A DNA stretch of 59,217 nt, from positions 1 to 59,217 of the forward strand of contig NZ_LEKU01000015.1 of assembly GCF_009932355.1 (NCBI RefSeq), read 5' to 3'. Position 1 is the first letter of the stretch, and every line of letters begins with the position of its first letter. The notes under the pieces are model-generated. The model saw only the letters and a list, made by a program, of their open reading frames with translations, was not told where the DNA came from and ran no database searches. The stretch is from Riemerella anatipestifer_E. Lineage in GTDB: Bacteria; Bacteroidota; Bacteroidia; Flavobacteriales; Weeksellaceae. This document shows positions 18,435-27,444 of the stretch, in pieces. The translations under genes and the position numbers were made by a program.

Positions 18435-19607
18435 ATGAGTCTTTTTAACGATACCAAAGTCGCTTTTGCAGATAAAACAACAGAACAGCTAGAGAAAGCA
18501 AAGTGGATGTTTACTATGATTAAGTTTCCACAATTGACTAATGTAGGAATAAACTTTCTTAATTTTAGTATTAAGAATAATTTCCCTTTTGTGGAGGGGA
18601 TTGTTGAAAAAACATTATTCCAGCAGTTTTGTGGTGGCGTTACTAGAGAGCAAAGCCAGAAGGTAGTTAATGAGATGTATCAGCGTCATATAGGCAGCAT
18701 CTTTGATTATGCCATAGAAGGTAAAGAAGAAGAACAAGCCTTTGACCATACTTGCGAAGAAATAAAACAAAATATTCTATACGCTACGGGGAATCCAGCC
18801 ATTCCTTTTGTAGTTTTTAAACCAACAGGATTTGGGAGGTTAGATTTATATGCTGAAGTTCAGGCGAAAAAAGAGTTGACAAGTTCAGAAAAAGAAGAAT
18901 GGAGCAGGGTAGTGAAACGCTACGAAGAAGTTTGTCAGTTAGCATACGACAAAGGTGTGATAGTAATGGTAGATGCCGAAGAGTCTTGGATACAAACAGC
19001 CGTAGATGATTTGGTAAACGAAATGAAATCTCGTTATAATAAAGAGAGAGCTATTGTGTGGAATACCATTCAGATGTATAGAACAGGAAGATTGGAGTAT
19101 CTAGCCGAAGATTTAGAAAGAGCCAAATCTAAAGGTTATTACTTAGGCTACAAGTTTGTTAGAGGGGCTTATATGGAGAAAGAAAGAGAAAGAGCAGAAA
19201 AAATGGGCTACCCATCACCTATCCAGCCAACCAAACAGGCTTCTGATGATAATTATAATGCAGGGATAGATTTTGTAATGGCTAATTTAGACAAAGTTTC
19301 GGCGTTCTTTGGAACTCATAATGAGAAGTCTACGGAGCTGGTGATGGATAGAATGAAAGAAAAAGGTCTGCCGAATGACTTCCAACAAATCCATTTTGGA
19401 CAACTTTATGGAATGAGTGATAACATCACTTACTACCTAGGAAACCAAAAATACAATGCGTGTAAATATCTGCCTTACGGTCCAGTGAAAGATGTGGTGC
19501 CATACCTTACGAGAAGAGCTCAAGAAAATACTTCCGTGGCAGGGCAAACAGGTAGGGAGCTATCTCTAATAGAAAGAGAACTTAAAAGAAGAAAAACAGA
19601 AAGATAA
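18435..19607 (+). CDS. proline dehydrogenase
   Basis: 390 aa FAD enzyme with a PutA-type TIM barrel that oxidises proline to pyrroline-5-carboxylate and passes electrons to quinone. Typical segments are GVIVMVDAEESWIQTAVDDL (about residues 175-194), GYKFVRGAYMEKERERA and FFGTHNEKSTELVMDRM. Near the C-terminus are FGQLYGMSDN and YLPYGPVKDVVPYLTRRAQEN, where the RR pair binds the proline carboxylate. It is a stand-alone enzyme rather than a bifunctional PutA, as usual in flavobacteria. It lies alone between aroB and leader copy 2. Confidence 0.95.
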   Translation: MSLFNDTKVAFADKTTEQLEKAKWMFTMIKFPQLTNVGINFLNFSIKNNFPFVEGIVEKTLFQQFCGGVTREQSQKVVNEMYQRHIGSIFDYAIEGKEEEQAFDHTCEEIKQNILYATGNPAIPFVVFKPTGFGRLDLYAEVQAKKELTSSEKEEWSRVVKRYEEVCQLAYDKGVIVMVDAEESWIQTAVDDLVNEMKSRYNKERAIVWNTIQMYRTGRLEYLAEDLERAKSKGYYLGYKFVRGAYMEKERERAEKMGYPSPIQPTKQASDDNYNAGIDFVMANLDKVSAFFGTHNEKSTELVMDRMKEKGLPNDFQQIHFGQLYGMSDNITYYLGNQKYNACKYLPYGPVKDVVPYLTRRAQENTSVAGQTGRELSLIERELKRRKTER

Positions 19608-19697
19608 AATCCATCAGAATATATAAACTAAGTCGAAGTAAAACCTTTTACTTTGGCTTTTTTTGTAGAGAAGATTTAAAAACTTTTCTTCCAAAAA

Positions 19698-19729
19698 CTT
19701 GTACACTTCCATAAAAGGTTATAAGTTTG
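19698..19729 (+). promoter_or_regulatory. Bacteroidetes-type promoter of leader copy 2
   Basis: CTTG (19698-19701), 20-nt spacer, TAAGTTTG (19722-19729). Same architecture and spacing as the promoters of the two other leader copies. Confidence 0.65.
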
Positions 19730-19735
19730 CTCCAT

Positions 19736-20106
19736 ATTTATGCGATACACTATCAGCGACATACAAAAAAGTGAAAAAAAGTGGCACAAAAATTTGGTAG
19801 TTCCAAATAATTGTGTAAACACACACAGATAATTACCTGCGTATACGTCGTATTATCTAGAAAATTCTTTAGACTTTTATCGTTCAACCAAAATATTATT
19901 CCGCCAATTTTTATTGGGGGCTTTTCGTGTTTAGTTCAATCTAAATTTTGTTTTCATCAATATTTACTAAAAGCACCATTGTTTTGTCTAATAACATGGT
20001 CGTTCTTGTTGGGTGCTTTTAGTGTTCAGAAAGGGAGCTTTCGCTTTCTTTCTGTTTTAGCCTTTCCTCTCGTTTTGTGTGTGTTTAGAGAGGGAAGGCG
20101 TTTTTT
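19736..20106 (+). ncRNA. structured leader/small RNA candidate, copy 2
   Basis: Predicted transcript of about 370 nt. Hairpin A: AAAAGCACC (19969-19977) with GGTGCTTTT (20012-20020). Hairpin B: 20027-20054 (CAGAAAG/CTTTCTG). Terminator hairpin C: GCCTTTCCTCTC (20060-20071) with GAGAGGGAAGGC (20088-20099), then GTTTTTT. In copies 1 and 3 the stem of hairpin B has different bases that still pair. Just after the terminator, GAGGTGA and TCACCTC can form another hairpin upstream of the HU-like gene. A 134-aa frame (19811-20215) runs through the region; it is listed here as RNA because pairing is kept while the N-terminal half of the frame is not. Confidence 0.5.
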
Positions 20107-20227
20107 AAGGTTAGAACTTAGAGGTGAGATATTAGAACTTAGTATCACCTCAACTCTTAAGTCCAATATTCAGCATCTAACATCTAATCTCCAATATCTA
20201 AATCTAACCCTTTAAATATTATAAATT

Positions 20228-20611
20228 ATGTCAATTAAGTACAAAACCATTCAGAAAGCCCAGCCAGGAGTGGCGGGCGGAGGCGACAAAAAATTCTATG
20301 CTTCGCCTGTGTATCAAGGCGAGAAAACTCTAGAAGGTCTTACCAAAGACATTGAAAAGATTTCTACCGTAAGTGGAGCCGACATCAGAGCGGTGCTTTA
20401 TGCACTCGTAGATGTGATGCAGACTTCACTTTCAGATGGACAGATTGTAAGGCTAGGCGAACTCGGTAGTATGAGAGTAAGCCTTAGCAGTGAGGGCAAG
20501 GCTAAGGAAGAGGAAATAACTTCGGCAGCAGTAAAGTCAGCAAAAGTATTGTTTACCCCAGGGTCTGACCTTAAAAAGATGCTACAAACGCTGAAGTTTG
20601 AGAAAGCCTAG
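20228..20611 (+). CDS. HU-like DNA-binding protein
   Basis: 127 aa. Residues 35-125 fit the HU/IHF fold of the Bacteroidetes-specific HU-related family: SGADIRAVLYALVDVMQTSL, then DGQIVRLGELGSMRVSLSSE (the beta region before the DNA-binding arms), and a C-terminal VLFTPGSDLKKMLQTLKFEK. The first 30 residues (YKTIQKAQPGVAGGGDKKFY) are an extension usual in this family. It is expected to bind and bend DNA; target sites are unknown. It sits between leader copy 2 and a surface-protein pair and is followed by four 22-bp direct repeats, which could be its own binding sites. Confidence 0.8.
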   Translation: MSIKYKTIQKAQPGVAGGGDKKFYASPVYQGEKTLEGLTKDIEKISTVSGADIRAVLYALVDVMQTSLSDGQIVRLGELGSMRVSLSSEGKAKEEEITSAAVKSAKVLFTPGSDLKKMLQTLKFEKA

Positions 20612-20630
20612 CCACTCACAAAAATTTCCT

Positions 20631-20718
20631 AGCTAGGGAATGGTAATTCTCAAGCTAGGAAATCTTAATTCCCTAGTTAGGAAATTCTAAACGCCACGCT
20701 AGGGAATTTTTAACCCAA
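20631..20718. repeat. four 22-bp direct repeats
   Basis: Units start at 20631, 20653, 20675 and 20697, an exact 22-bp period (about two helical turns). The shared core is A/C-G-C/T-TAGG-G/A-AA (for example AGCTAGGGAA, AGTTAGGAAA). They fill the gap between the HU-like gene and the surface-protein gene at 20773. Possible operator array; too short and too regular for CRISPR. Confidence 0.7.
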
Positions 20719-20772
20719 AGAATAACAAAGAAAAAATAAACAAAATCATTAACAATTTTAAAATTAAATATT

Positions 20773-21429
20773 ATGAAAACAAAGACTACAAAATTAAGTG
20801 TATTAGCCTTTTTAGGTTTAGGATTAGTAGCTTATGGGCAACAAGGATTGTACGATGGTAAGGTAGGTGTTAATACCTCAGAGCCTAATGCCACCTTGGA
20901 AATTAAAATATCCAAAACTAATGAAGGGGGGAATACTAAAGAGGGGATTTTAATCCCAAGTGTTACGGCTGCAAGAGCGAAAGCAATGGGCGAAGGCGTA
21001 GCAGAATCTACCTTAGTCTATATTACTGATGGTACGGGTGAAGCAAATACTACTATTTCTAATGTAAGTGGCAAAGGTTTCTACTACTATGACGCTACCG
21101 ATAAAAAGTGGCAAAAAATAGGTGGAAACTCTAATGGAGCAACTTTAAATACCATTACTGGGAATATTAGAGAAGTAACCTCTATAACCCCTGAAGAGTG
21201 GGCAAAGCCTAATACATTTGCTTTAGTACAAACGAGCGGAGACCAAATTAAGTTGCCTGCCCCCTCAAGTTATACTAACAAAATTATCTCTGTAAATAAT
21301 CAGTATAATAGCCAAGTAACTTACTTTAATACAAATAAACCCGTAGGAGCTAGTACATTATTCTCTGGGAAAGGACATATATTAATGTCAGACGGTACAA
21401 ATTGGTATATCATAGGAGGAAGTTATTAA
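20773..21429 (+). CDS. secreted protein, first gene of a repeated surface-protein pair (218 aa)
   Basis: A paralogue of the 225- and 228-aa proteins at 1094-1771 and 35475-36161. The signal peptide (TTKLSVLAFLGLGLVAYGQ) and the following GKVGVNTSEPNATLEIKIS segment are conserved. The middle has EGILIPSVTAARAKAMGEGVAES and GFYYYDATDKKWQKIGG. The C-terminal third is shared with the 35475-36161 protein (TGNIREV, EWAKPNTFALVQT, IISVNNQYN, HILMSDGTNWYIIGGSY) more than with the 1094-1771 one. Function is unknown; probably surface-exposed. The partner gene follows after 36 nt. No extra promoter was recognised in the repeat-containing gap upstream. Confidence 0.7.
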   Translation: MKTKTTKLSVLAFLGLGLVAYGQQGLYDGKVGVNTSEPNATLEIKISKTNEGGNTKEGILIPSVTAARAKAMGEGVAESTLVYITDGTGEANTTISNVSGKGFYYYDATDKKWQKIGGNSNGATLNTITGNIREVTSITPEEWAKPNTFALVQTSGDQIKLPAPSSYTNKIISVNNQYNSQVTYFNTNKPVGASTLFSGKGHILMSDGTNWYIIGGSY

Positions 21430-21465
21430 TCACAAAAAATAAGGTAGAACTAAAAAAGAATACAA

Positions 21466-23376
21466 ATGAAAAATAAAATAATAGCAGCAAGTTTATTAGT
21501 AGGTTCTTTAGCTTACGGACAAATAAAAATACAGACAGGAGCAGACCCTTCTATAGGAAATCAAAACCCATTTTTAGATGCGTCTGGTTATATAAATTCA
21601 GATAATAATGTAGGAAAAGGCTTGTATTTTCCAACAACCGATTTAAAAACATGGGAGTTTAAAACAGACTTAGTAAATCCTGGTAATTTCTCAAACTACT
21701 TTGATGGAATGATAGTCTATAATACTGGTGAAGGTACTCCTACCACAGATGCTAGCAAAGGTGGGATTAGAAAGAACTTAACCAGAGGTTTCTACTATTT
21801 TAAAAACCCTAACCAAAATTTCCCTACTGGTAGCGTAGCAAATGGAGAGTGGGTAAGGCTAAGCGATACCCAAGCTAATGACCAACTTTGGGCTCAGAGA
21901 GATAATAATGGAGTTCAAGAGACTTATCTAAAACCAGCTGATGCTAAAGGAGATTTGGTAAGCTACCAAGGAAATAGAAAATTATATAATAACCTAGGTG
22001 AGTTTAATTTTAATGGAAATACATTTAGACTTGGTACGGACTTAACTGGTGCAAGAGATATACCTAATTTGAATTTAATAACCTCTGATGTTTTGCCTAA
22101 TCAGGCTAAATTAGCGTTTGGTAATCTATTTACATTTGATAAATCCTATGTTTTCAATGGGCACGCTTCTGAAATTAAACAATCTCATATGCAGACTGCA
22201 GAAAATACTAGCTCTAATGGAAAGTCATATTCTGCAGGAGCATCGGTTTTGTTTACGGATAAAGATGTAACGGGTAATTTAGGTTTTTTATCAGGATACA
22301 ATGTAAATGTGGTAGTAAACTCAAACGCTACTGTTGACAGACTTAATGGATTATCAATTGGTTCATCAGTTGGTGATTTCTTAGGTAGTTCTAGTCCAGT
22401 AGCTGAGGTTATAAGTGGAGCAACATTGTACCCATCATCACTGGCTAACTCAAAAGTTACAAGCCTTTATGGTGTAACAGCGATACCGGTTGCCTATAAG
22501 TCTACAAATGATTATATCATAGGGGTTAATACAATAGCACAAAGTGGAAGTAAATTCTGGTATGATACCCGAGATGGCGGTAGTTATCCAGCTACTACAT
22601 TAAAACATTTATTGGGAGTGAAATCTTCAACTGAAGCTCTACCTAATTCAACTATTGATGCATTGGCATCTTCATTTAATTTGTCAACATATAATAGTAA
22701 TTCTAGTGTTACGCGCGGTTATGGGATTTTAAATAAATCGGATTTTGATACAGGAGCCACAGTAAAAGATTTTAGTAGCTATGAAACATTTCTAGAGGTA
22801 GGAGGTAATGTGAATATGGATACATTTGCAGTATTCAAATTTTTCAAAAATGCCGCCGCCAACTTAGATAGTTTTAATCCTAAGAATATGTATGGATTAT
22901 GGCTTGATAATATTAACAATGGTACAAATTCTAACTATGCAATTTATACAGGTTTAGGAACTATTCGTTTTGGGGATAATGTGGGTATAGGTGTAGATAC
23001 ACCAGTAGAAAAACTAGAAGTAGCAGGTAAAGTAAAAGCCTCCGCTTTTATAGGAACTAACGGTGCTTCTATCTTCCCAGACTATGTCTTCCAAAAGTAT
23101 TATACAGGTACTTCTAGCCTCAAGACAGATTATAGCTTTAAACCCCTTAGCCAAGTAGAAGACTTTGTAAAAGCTAATGGGCATTTGCCAGGGTATTTGT
23201 CAGCTTCTAAAATCAAAGAGCAAGGTTATATAGACCTTATGGCTACCCAGCTTACCAATGTAGAGAAGATAGAAGAGCTGTATTTACATAGTATAGAGCA
23301 GGAAAAGAAGATAGAAGCTCAGCAAAAACAGATAGAAGAGCTAAAGTCTTTAGTGCAAGAGTTGCTTAAGAAGTAG
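21466..23376 (+). CDS. secreted protein with C-terminal fibre/coiled-coil region, second gene of pair (636 aa)
   Basis: A signal peptide (MKNKIIAASLLVGSLAYGQ) and a conserved N-terminal module shared with the 300- and 353-aa paralogues (NPFLDASGY, GKGLYFPTTDLKTWEF, FDGMIVYNTGEGT, GFYYFKNPNQNFPTGSVANG) are followed by a long unique middle. From about residue 510 comes a fibre-like end: VGIGVDTPVEKLEVAGKVKA, then FKPLSQVEDFVKANGHLPGY and a heptad-rich coiled coil (IEAQQKQIEELKSLVQELLKK). This resembles tail-fibre and chaperone-type trimerisation ends of flavobacterial surface proteins, so an oligomeric surface fibre is likely. It ends just before an intrinsic terminator. Confidence 0.75.
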   Translation: MKNKIIAASLLVGSLAYGQIKIQTGADPSIGNQNPFLDASGYINSDNNVGKGLYFPTTDLKTWEFKTDLVNPGNFSNYFDGMIVYNTGEGTPTTDASKGGIRKNLTRGFYYFKNPNQNFPTGSVANGEWVRLSDTQANDQLWAQRDNNGVQETYLKPADAKGDLVSYQGNRKLYNNLGEFNFNGNTFRLGTDLTGARDIPNLNLITSDVLPNQAKLAFGNLFTFDKSYVFNGHASEIKQSHMQTAENTSSNGKSYSAGASVLFTDKDVTGNLGFLSGYNVNVVVNSNATVDRLNGLSIGSSVGDFLGSSSPVAEVISGATLYPSSLANSKVTSLYGVTAIPVAYKSTNDYIIGVNTIAQSGSKFWYDTRDGGSYPATTLKHLLGVKSSTEALPNSTIDALASSFNLSTYNSNSSVTRGYGILNKSDFDTGATVKDFSSYETFLEVGGNVNMDTFAVFKFFKNAAANLDSFNPKNMYGLWLDNINNGTNSNYAIYTGLGTIRFGDNVGIGVDTPVEKLEVAGKVKASAFIGTNGASIFPDYVFQKYYTGTSSLKTDYSFKPLSQVEDFVKANGHLPGYLSASKIKEQGYIDLMATQLTNVEKIEELYLHSIEQEKKIEAQQKQIEELKSLVQELLKK

Positions 23377-23398
23377 CCTAGTCTTGTTTAGAGATAGA

Positions 23399-23424
23399 GC
23401 CGTCCGTTTGGGGCGGCTTTTTTA
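23399..23424 (+). terminator. intrinsic terminator of surface locus 2
   Basis: GCCGTCC / GGGGCGGC hairpin with a short loop, followed by six T, 23 nt after the 636-aa gene. Confidence 0.8.
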
Positions 23425-23482
23425 TTTTAGGCTAGGGCTATTGGGCTGAAGTTGTACTTGTTTCAAAAAAAGTTTTGTTTCT

Positions 23483-23514
23483 TTTGGATATTCAAAACCT
23501 AAGGTCTATATTTG
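23483..23514 (+). promoter_or_regulatory. metH operon promoter
   Basis: TTTG (23483-23486), 20-nt spacer, TATATTTG (23507-23514): a near-ideal Bacteroidetes sigma-ABfr promoter, about 30 nt upstream of the riboswitch. Confidence 0.8.
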
Positions 23515-23541
23515 TGCTGTATTTGTACCTTAACATCATCG

Positions 23542-23717
23542 GAAATGTTATCAAGAAAGGCGGAGGGACTAGACCCTGTGAAGCCTTAGCAACCCTTTCA
23601 TCAAGAAAGAAGGTGCTACATTCTACCTATTTTGGGATAGATAACTAAAAGATTTCTACTTTACCTTTTGAGCTTTCTTTTTAACATTTCAATGATTTTT
23701 TAAATTTTATTGAAATG
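23542..23717 (+). promoter_or_regulatory. SAM-I (S-box) riboswitch with translational expression platform
   Basis: The aptamer has P1 GTTATC (23547-23552) pairing with GATAAC (23640-23645). The SAM-I core between them includes GGCGGAGGGACTAGACCC, GAAGCC and GCAACC. Downstream, CATTTCAAT (23685-23693) is fully complementary to ATTGAAATG (23709-23717), which contains the metH start codon. Upstream, GAAATGTTA (23542-23550) is fully complementary to TAACATTTC (23682-23690) and overlaps the 5' strand of P1. With SAM bound, P1 forms and the start codon is sequestered; without SAM the antisequestor forms. The aptamer family is established; the switching model is inferred from pairing. Confidence 0.9.
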
Positions 23718-24728
23718 GAAACTAGCATATTTAATCAGCTCGATGCCTTGCTCCAAAAGAGGATACTTATTTTGGACGGTGCTATGGGCACTATGATACA
23801 ACGATATAATTTTACCGAAGAAGATTATCGTGGCGAACGCTTTAAAGATTGGGAACATCCTGTTAAAGGGAATAACGACTTGCTGTCCCTCACGCAGCCA
23901 CAAGCTATAGAAGAGATACATCGTTTGTATTTAGACGCAGGGGCAGACATTATAGAAACCAATACCTTTTCTAGCACCACCATCGCAATGGCAGATTACG
24001 CGATGGAGTCTTTGGTGGAAGAACTCAACTATGAATCGGCTAGAATTGCTAAAAAACTTTGTGAAGTTTACACCGAAAACAATCCTGATAAACCTCGTTT
24101 TGTGGCAGGGGCAATGGGACCTACTAACAGAACGGCATCGTTATCTCCAGATGTTAATGACCCAGGATATAGGGCAATTACCTTTGAAGATTTAAGAAAA
24201 GCCTACAAGCAACAGGCAAAAGCATTGCTAGAAGGCGGTGCTGATATTTTACTTGTTGAAACCATCTTTGATACGCTTAACGCCAAAGCCGCCTTGTTTG
24301 CCATTGATGAGCTGGCAGAGGAGAGAAATACCAAAATTCCTATTATGGTATCAGGTACAATTACCGATGCATCTGGGAGAACTCTTAGCGGACAAACAGC
24401 GGAGGCTTTTCTTATTTCGGTTTCTCATTTAGACTTGCTGAGTGTAGGGCTTAATTGTGCTTTGGGAGCTAAGCAGCTCACGCCTTATTTACAGGCTTTG
24501 TCAGAACATTCCAACTTTTACATTTCGGTGTATCCTAACGCGGGGTTGCCTAATGCTTTTGGAGCATACGATGAAACGGCAGAGCAAACGGCGGAGCAGG
24601 TTAAAGAGTATTTAGACAAACAGTTAGTCAATATCATTGGAGGCTGTTGTGGTACCACGCCAGAGCATATCCGTGCCATTGCCGAATTGGTAAAACATTA
24701 TGAACCTAGAAAACTTAATCTCGTATGA
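23715..24728 (+). CDS. metH: methionine synthase, homocysteine-binding subunit (split MetH)
   Basis: 337 aa equal to the N-terminal homocysteine S-methyltransferase module of B12-dependent MetH. It contains LDGAMGTMIQRYNF near the start and the zinc-binding cysteines in SVGLNCALGAKQL and IIGGCCGTTPEHIRAIAEL. The rest of MetH is encoded by the next gene, which overlaps by 4 nt (ATGA at 24725-24728), so the enzyme is made as two chains. Split MetH occurs widely in Bacteroidetes. Translation is controlled by the SAM-I riboswitch upstream. Confidence 0.93.
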   Translation: METSIFNQLDALLQKRILILDGAMGTMIQRYNFTEEDYRGERFKDWEHPVKGNNDLLSLTQPQAIEEIHRLYLDAGADIIETNTFSSTTIAMADYAMESLVEELNYESARIAKKLCEVYTENNPDKPRFVAGAMGPTNRTASLSPDVNDPGYRAITFEDLRKAYKQQAKALLEGGADILLVETIFDTLNAKAALFAIDELAEERNTKIPIMVSGTITDASGRTLSGQTAEAFLISVSHLDLLSVGLNCALGAKQLTPYLQALSEHSNFYISVYPNAGLPNAFGAYDETAEQTAEQVKEYLDKQLVNIIGGCCGTTPEHIRAIAELVKHYEPRKLNLV

Positions 24729-27412
24729 AAGGAAATCATCAGTTAGAACTTCCTGCGAGACCACTTAAATTGTCAGGATTAGAGCCGCTTATCATCACTC
24801 CCGAATCTAACTTTGTGAATGTTGGGGAAAGAACCAATGTTGCAGGGTCTAAACGATTTTTAAGGCTGATAAAAGAGGGCAACTATTCCGAAGCGTTAGA
24901 TATTGCAAGGCATCAGGTAGAAGGTGGAGCTCAGATTTTAGATGTCAATATGGACGATGGGCTTATTGACGGTAAAGAAGCCATGGTAAAGTTCTTAAAC
25001 CTCATTGCTTCCGAGCCTGATATTGCTCGTATTCCGATTATGATAGACTCTTCCAAGTGGGAGATTTTAGAGGCTGGGTTACAGGTAGTGCAGGGTAAAG
25101 CGGTGGTCAATTCCATTAGTCTTAAAGGTGGCGAAGAAGAATTCATCAATCAAGCTAAAAAAATAAAAAGATACGGTGCGGCGGTTATTGTTATGGCTTT
25201 TGATGAAGTGGGACAAGCCGATACTTATGATAGAAGGATAGAAATAGCAGAACAATCTTATCGTCTTTTGGTGGATAAAGTCAACTTTGCTCCAGAGGAT
25301 ATTATTTTTGACCTTAATATATTTCCTGTGGCTACGGGAATGGAAGAACACAGACGAAATGCCATAGATTTTATTGAAGCGACGAGATGGGTAAGACAAA
25401 ATTTACCGTATGCTTCGGTAAGTGGGGGCGTGAGCAATGTTTCGTTTTCTTTTAGAGGTAATGATACTGTGAGGGAAGCCATGCACTCGGTATTTCTATA
25501 TCACGCCATACAAGCAGGAATGAATATGGGGATTGTAAACCCTACCATGCTAGAGGTGTATGATGAAATTCCTAAGGAACTTCTAACCCTAGTAGAAGAT
25601 GTTATATTAGACCGAAAAGATGATGCTACAGAACGCCTACTAGAATATTCAGAAACGCATAAATCTACCAAAAAGGAAAAGGTAGAAGATTTATCGTGGA
25701 GGGAACAATCTTTACAAGAACGAATTACCTACTCATTAGTAAAGGGTATCGACCGCTTTGTAGAGGAAGATATGGACACTGCTCTTAAAGTGAGTGAAAA
25801 GCCTTTAGATATCATAGAAAATAACCTTATGACAGGTATGGGCGTAGTAGGCGATTTATTTGGAAGTGGGAAGATGTTTCTGCCTCAAGTGGTAAAATCG
25901 GCTAGAGTGATGAAAAAAGCCGTGGCTTACCTTCAGCCTTTCATAGAGCGTGAAAAAGATGCTACACGACCGTCCAATGGTAAAATTTTAATGGCAACCG
26001 TAAAGGGAGATGTACACGATATTGGTAAAAATATTGTGAGTGTAGTGTTGGGTTGCAACAATTACGATATTGTAGATTTGGGCGTAATGGTACCTGCTGA
26101 AAAGATAATCCAAACAGCGATAGACGAGAAGGTAGATGTTATAGGGCTTAGTGGACTAATTACTCCGAGTTTGGACGAGATGGTACACATTGCTTCTGAA
26201 TTAGAGAGGCAAAATCTAGAATTTCCTTTAATGATAGGAGGTGCTACAACTTCAAAAGCCCATACAGCGGTTAAAATTGCTCCTCAGTACCGCAATACGG
26301 TAGTTCATGTTAATGACGCTTCTAGGGCGGTAAATGTGGTAAGTTCTCTACTGAATAAAGAGAAATCTAATGCTTATGCTCTTAATTTGAGAGAGGAATA
26401 TGATGAGTTTAGAGAGAAATTTCTTGGTAGAAAAATAGAGAAGGAATATGTCTCAATAGAAGAAGCAAGACAAGAACGCTTTAAAATTGATTGGGATAAA
26501 GAAACTATTTCCCAGCCTAATAGTTTAGGAATAAAGGTGATTGAAAATCAGGATTTGGAAGCATTGCTACCTTATATAGATTGGTCGCCGTTTTTTAGAA
26601 GTTGGGATTTACACGGTAAATATCCACAGATTTTAGAAGATGAGGTCGTTGGTATTCAGGCTCAAGAATTGTATCATGATGCTCAAAAAATGCTCAGCCA
26701 AATTTTGAAAGAAAAAACACTCACAGCGAAAGCCATTTTTGGTATTTTCCCTGCTCAGTCTAATGATAAAGACGATATTATCATCAACAAAAATGAGGAG
26801 AAAATAGCCTTTAGAACATTAAGGCAACAGCTTAAAAAATCCAAAGGAAAGCCTTACTATGCTTTGTCGGATTTTATTGCTCCAGAAACTTCAGGTAAGC
26901 AAGATTATTTGGGACTGTTTTGTGTAACGGCTGGCTTTGGTACGGAAGAATTAGCTAAAGCCTACGAAGCTCAAAATGATGACTATAACGCCATTATGGT
27001 AAAGGCTCTTGCGGATAGATTTGCAGAGGCTTTTGCAGAATATCTGCATCGTGAGGTAAGATTAAAATATTGGGGATATGCCCAAGATGAAAGTTTAGAT
27101 AACGAGGCACTTATTGCCGAAAAATATAGAGGGATTCGTCCAGCTCCAGGGTATCCTGCATGTCCAGACCATTTGGAAAAAGAAACTATTTGGGAAGTAC
27201 TTAAAGTAGAGGAAGAAATAGGAGTTTACCTCACCGAAAGTTTAGCGATGTTTCCTACGGCATCGGTGTCAGGTTATTATTTCGGAAGTCCTCATGCTAA
27301 ATATTTTGGAGTGGGAAGAATTACAGAAGACCAATTAGAAGATTACGCTAATAGAAAAAATATCAGTATAGAAAAAGCAAGAAAATGGCTCACTCCTAAC
27401 TTATCAGAGTAG
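24725..27412 (+). CDS. metH: methionine synthase, folate/cobalamin/activation subunit (split MetH)
   Basis: 895 aa. Domains in order: methyltetrahydrofolate-binding pterin domain (FVNVGERTNVAGSKRFLRLI, then GGAQILDVNMDDGLIDG); a cap domain; the Rossmann cobalamin domain with the lower-ligand motif KGDVHDIGKNIV (about residues 429-440), GLSGLITPSL and GGATTSKAHTAVKI; and a C-terminal SAM-dependent reactivation domain (RPAPGYPACPDHLEK). Together with the preceding gene it makes a complete cobalamin-dependent methionine synthase using methyl-THF supplied by MetF, whose gene follows. The start codon overlaps the stop of the first subunit gene. Confidence 0.95.
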   Translation: MKGNHQLELPARPLKLSGLEPLIITPESNFVNVGERTNVAGSKRFLRLIKEGNYSEALDIARHQVEGGAQILDVNMDDGLIDGKEAMVKFLNLIASEPDIARIPIMIDSSKWEILEAGLQVVQGKAVVNSISLKGGEEEFINQAKKIKRYGAAVIVMAFDEVGQADTYDRRIEIAEQSYRLLVDKVNFAPEDIIFDLNIFPVATGMEEHRRNAIDFIEATRWVRQNLPYASVSGGVSNVSFSFRGNDTVREAMHSVFLYHAIQAGMNMGIVNPTMLEVYDEIPKELLTLVEDVILDRKDDATERLLEYSETHKSTKKEKVEDLSWREQSLQERITYSLVKGIDRFVEEDMDTALKVSEKPLDIIENNLMTGMGVVGDLFGSGKMFLPQVVKSARVMKKAVAYLQPFIEREKDATRPSNGKILMATVKGDVHDIGKNIVSVVLGCNNYDIVDLGVMVPAEKIIQTAIDEKVDVIGLSGLITPSLDEMVHIASELERQNLEFPLMIGGATTSKAHTAVKIAPQYRNTVVHVNDASRAVNVVSSLLNKEKSNAYALNLREEYDEFREKFLGRKIEKEYVSIEEARQERFKIDWDKETISQPNSLGIKVIENQDLEALLPYIDWSPFFRSWDLHGKYPQILEDEVVGIQAQELYHDAQKMLSQILKEKTLTAKAIFGIFPAQSNDKDDIIINKNEEKIAFRTLRQQLKKSKGKPYYALSDFIAPETSGKQDYLGLFCVTAGFGTEELAKAYEAQNDDYNAIMVKALADRFAEAFAEYLHREVRLKYWGYAQDESLDNEALIAEKYRGIRPAPGYPACPDHLEKETIWEVLKVEEEIGVYLTESLAMFPTASVSGYYFGSPHAKYFGVGRITEDQLEDYANRKNISIEKARKWLTPNLSE

Positions 27413-27444
27413 TTTAGTTTTTGTGTAAAATATTAAAATTGATT

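Noticed and set aside
20631..20718. Short regular repeats as a CRISPR array
   Set aside because: Period is 22 bp with no room for spacers and no cas genes.
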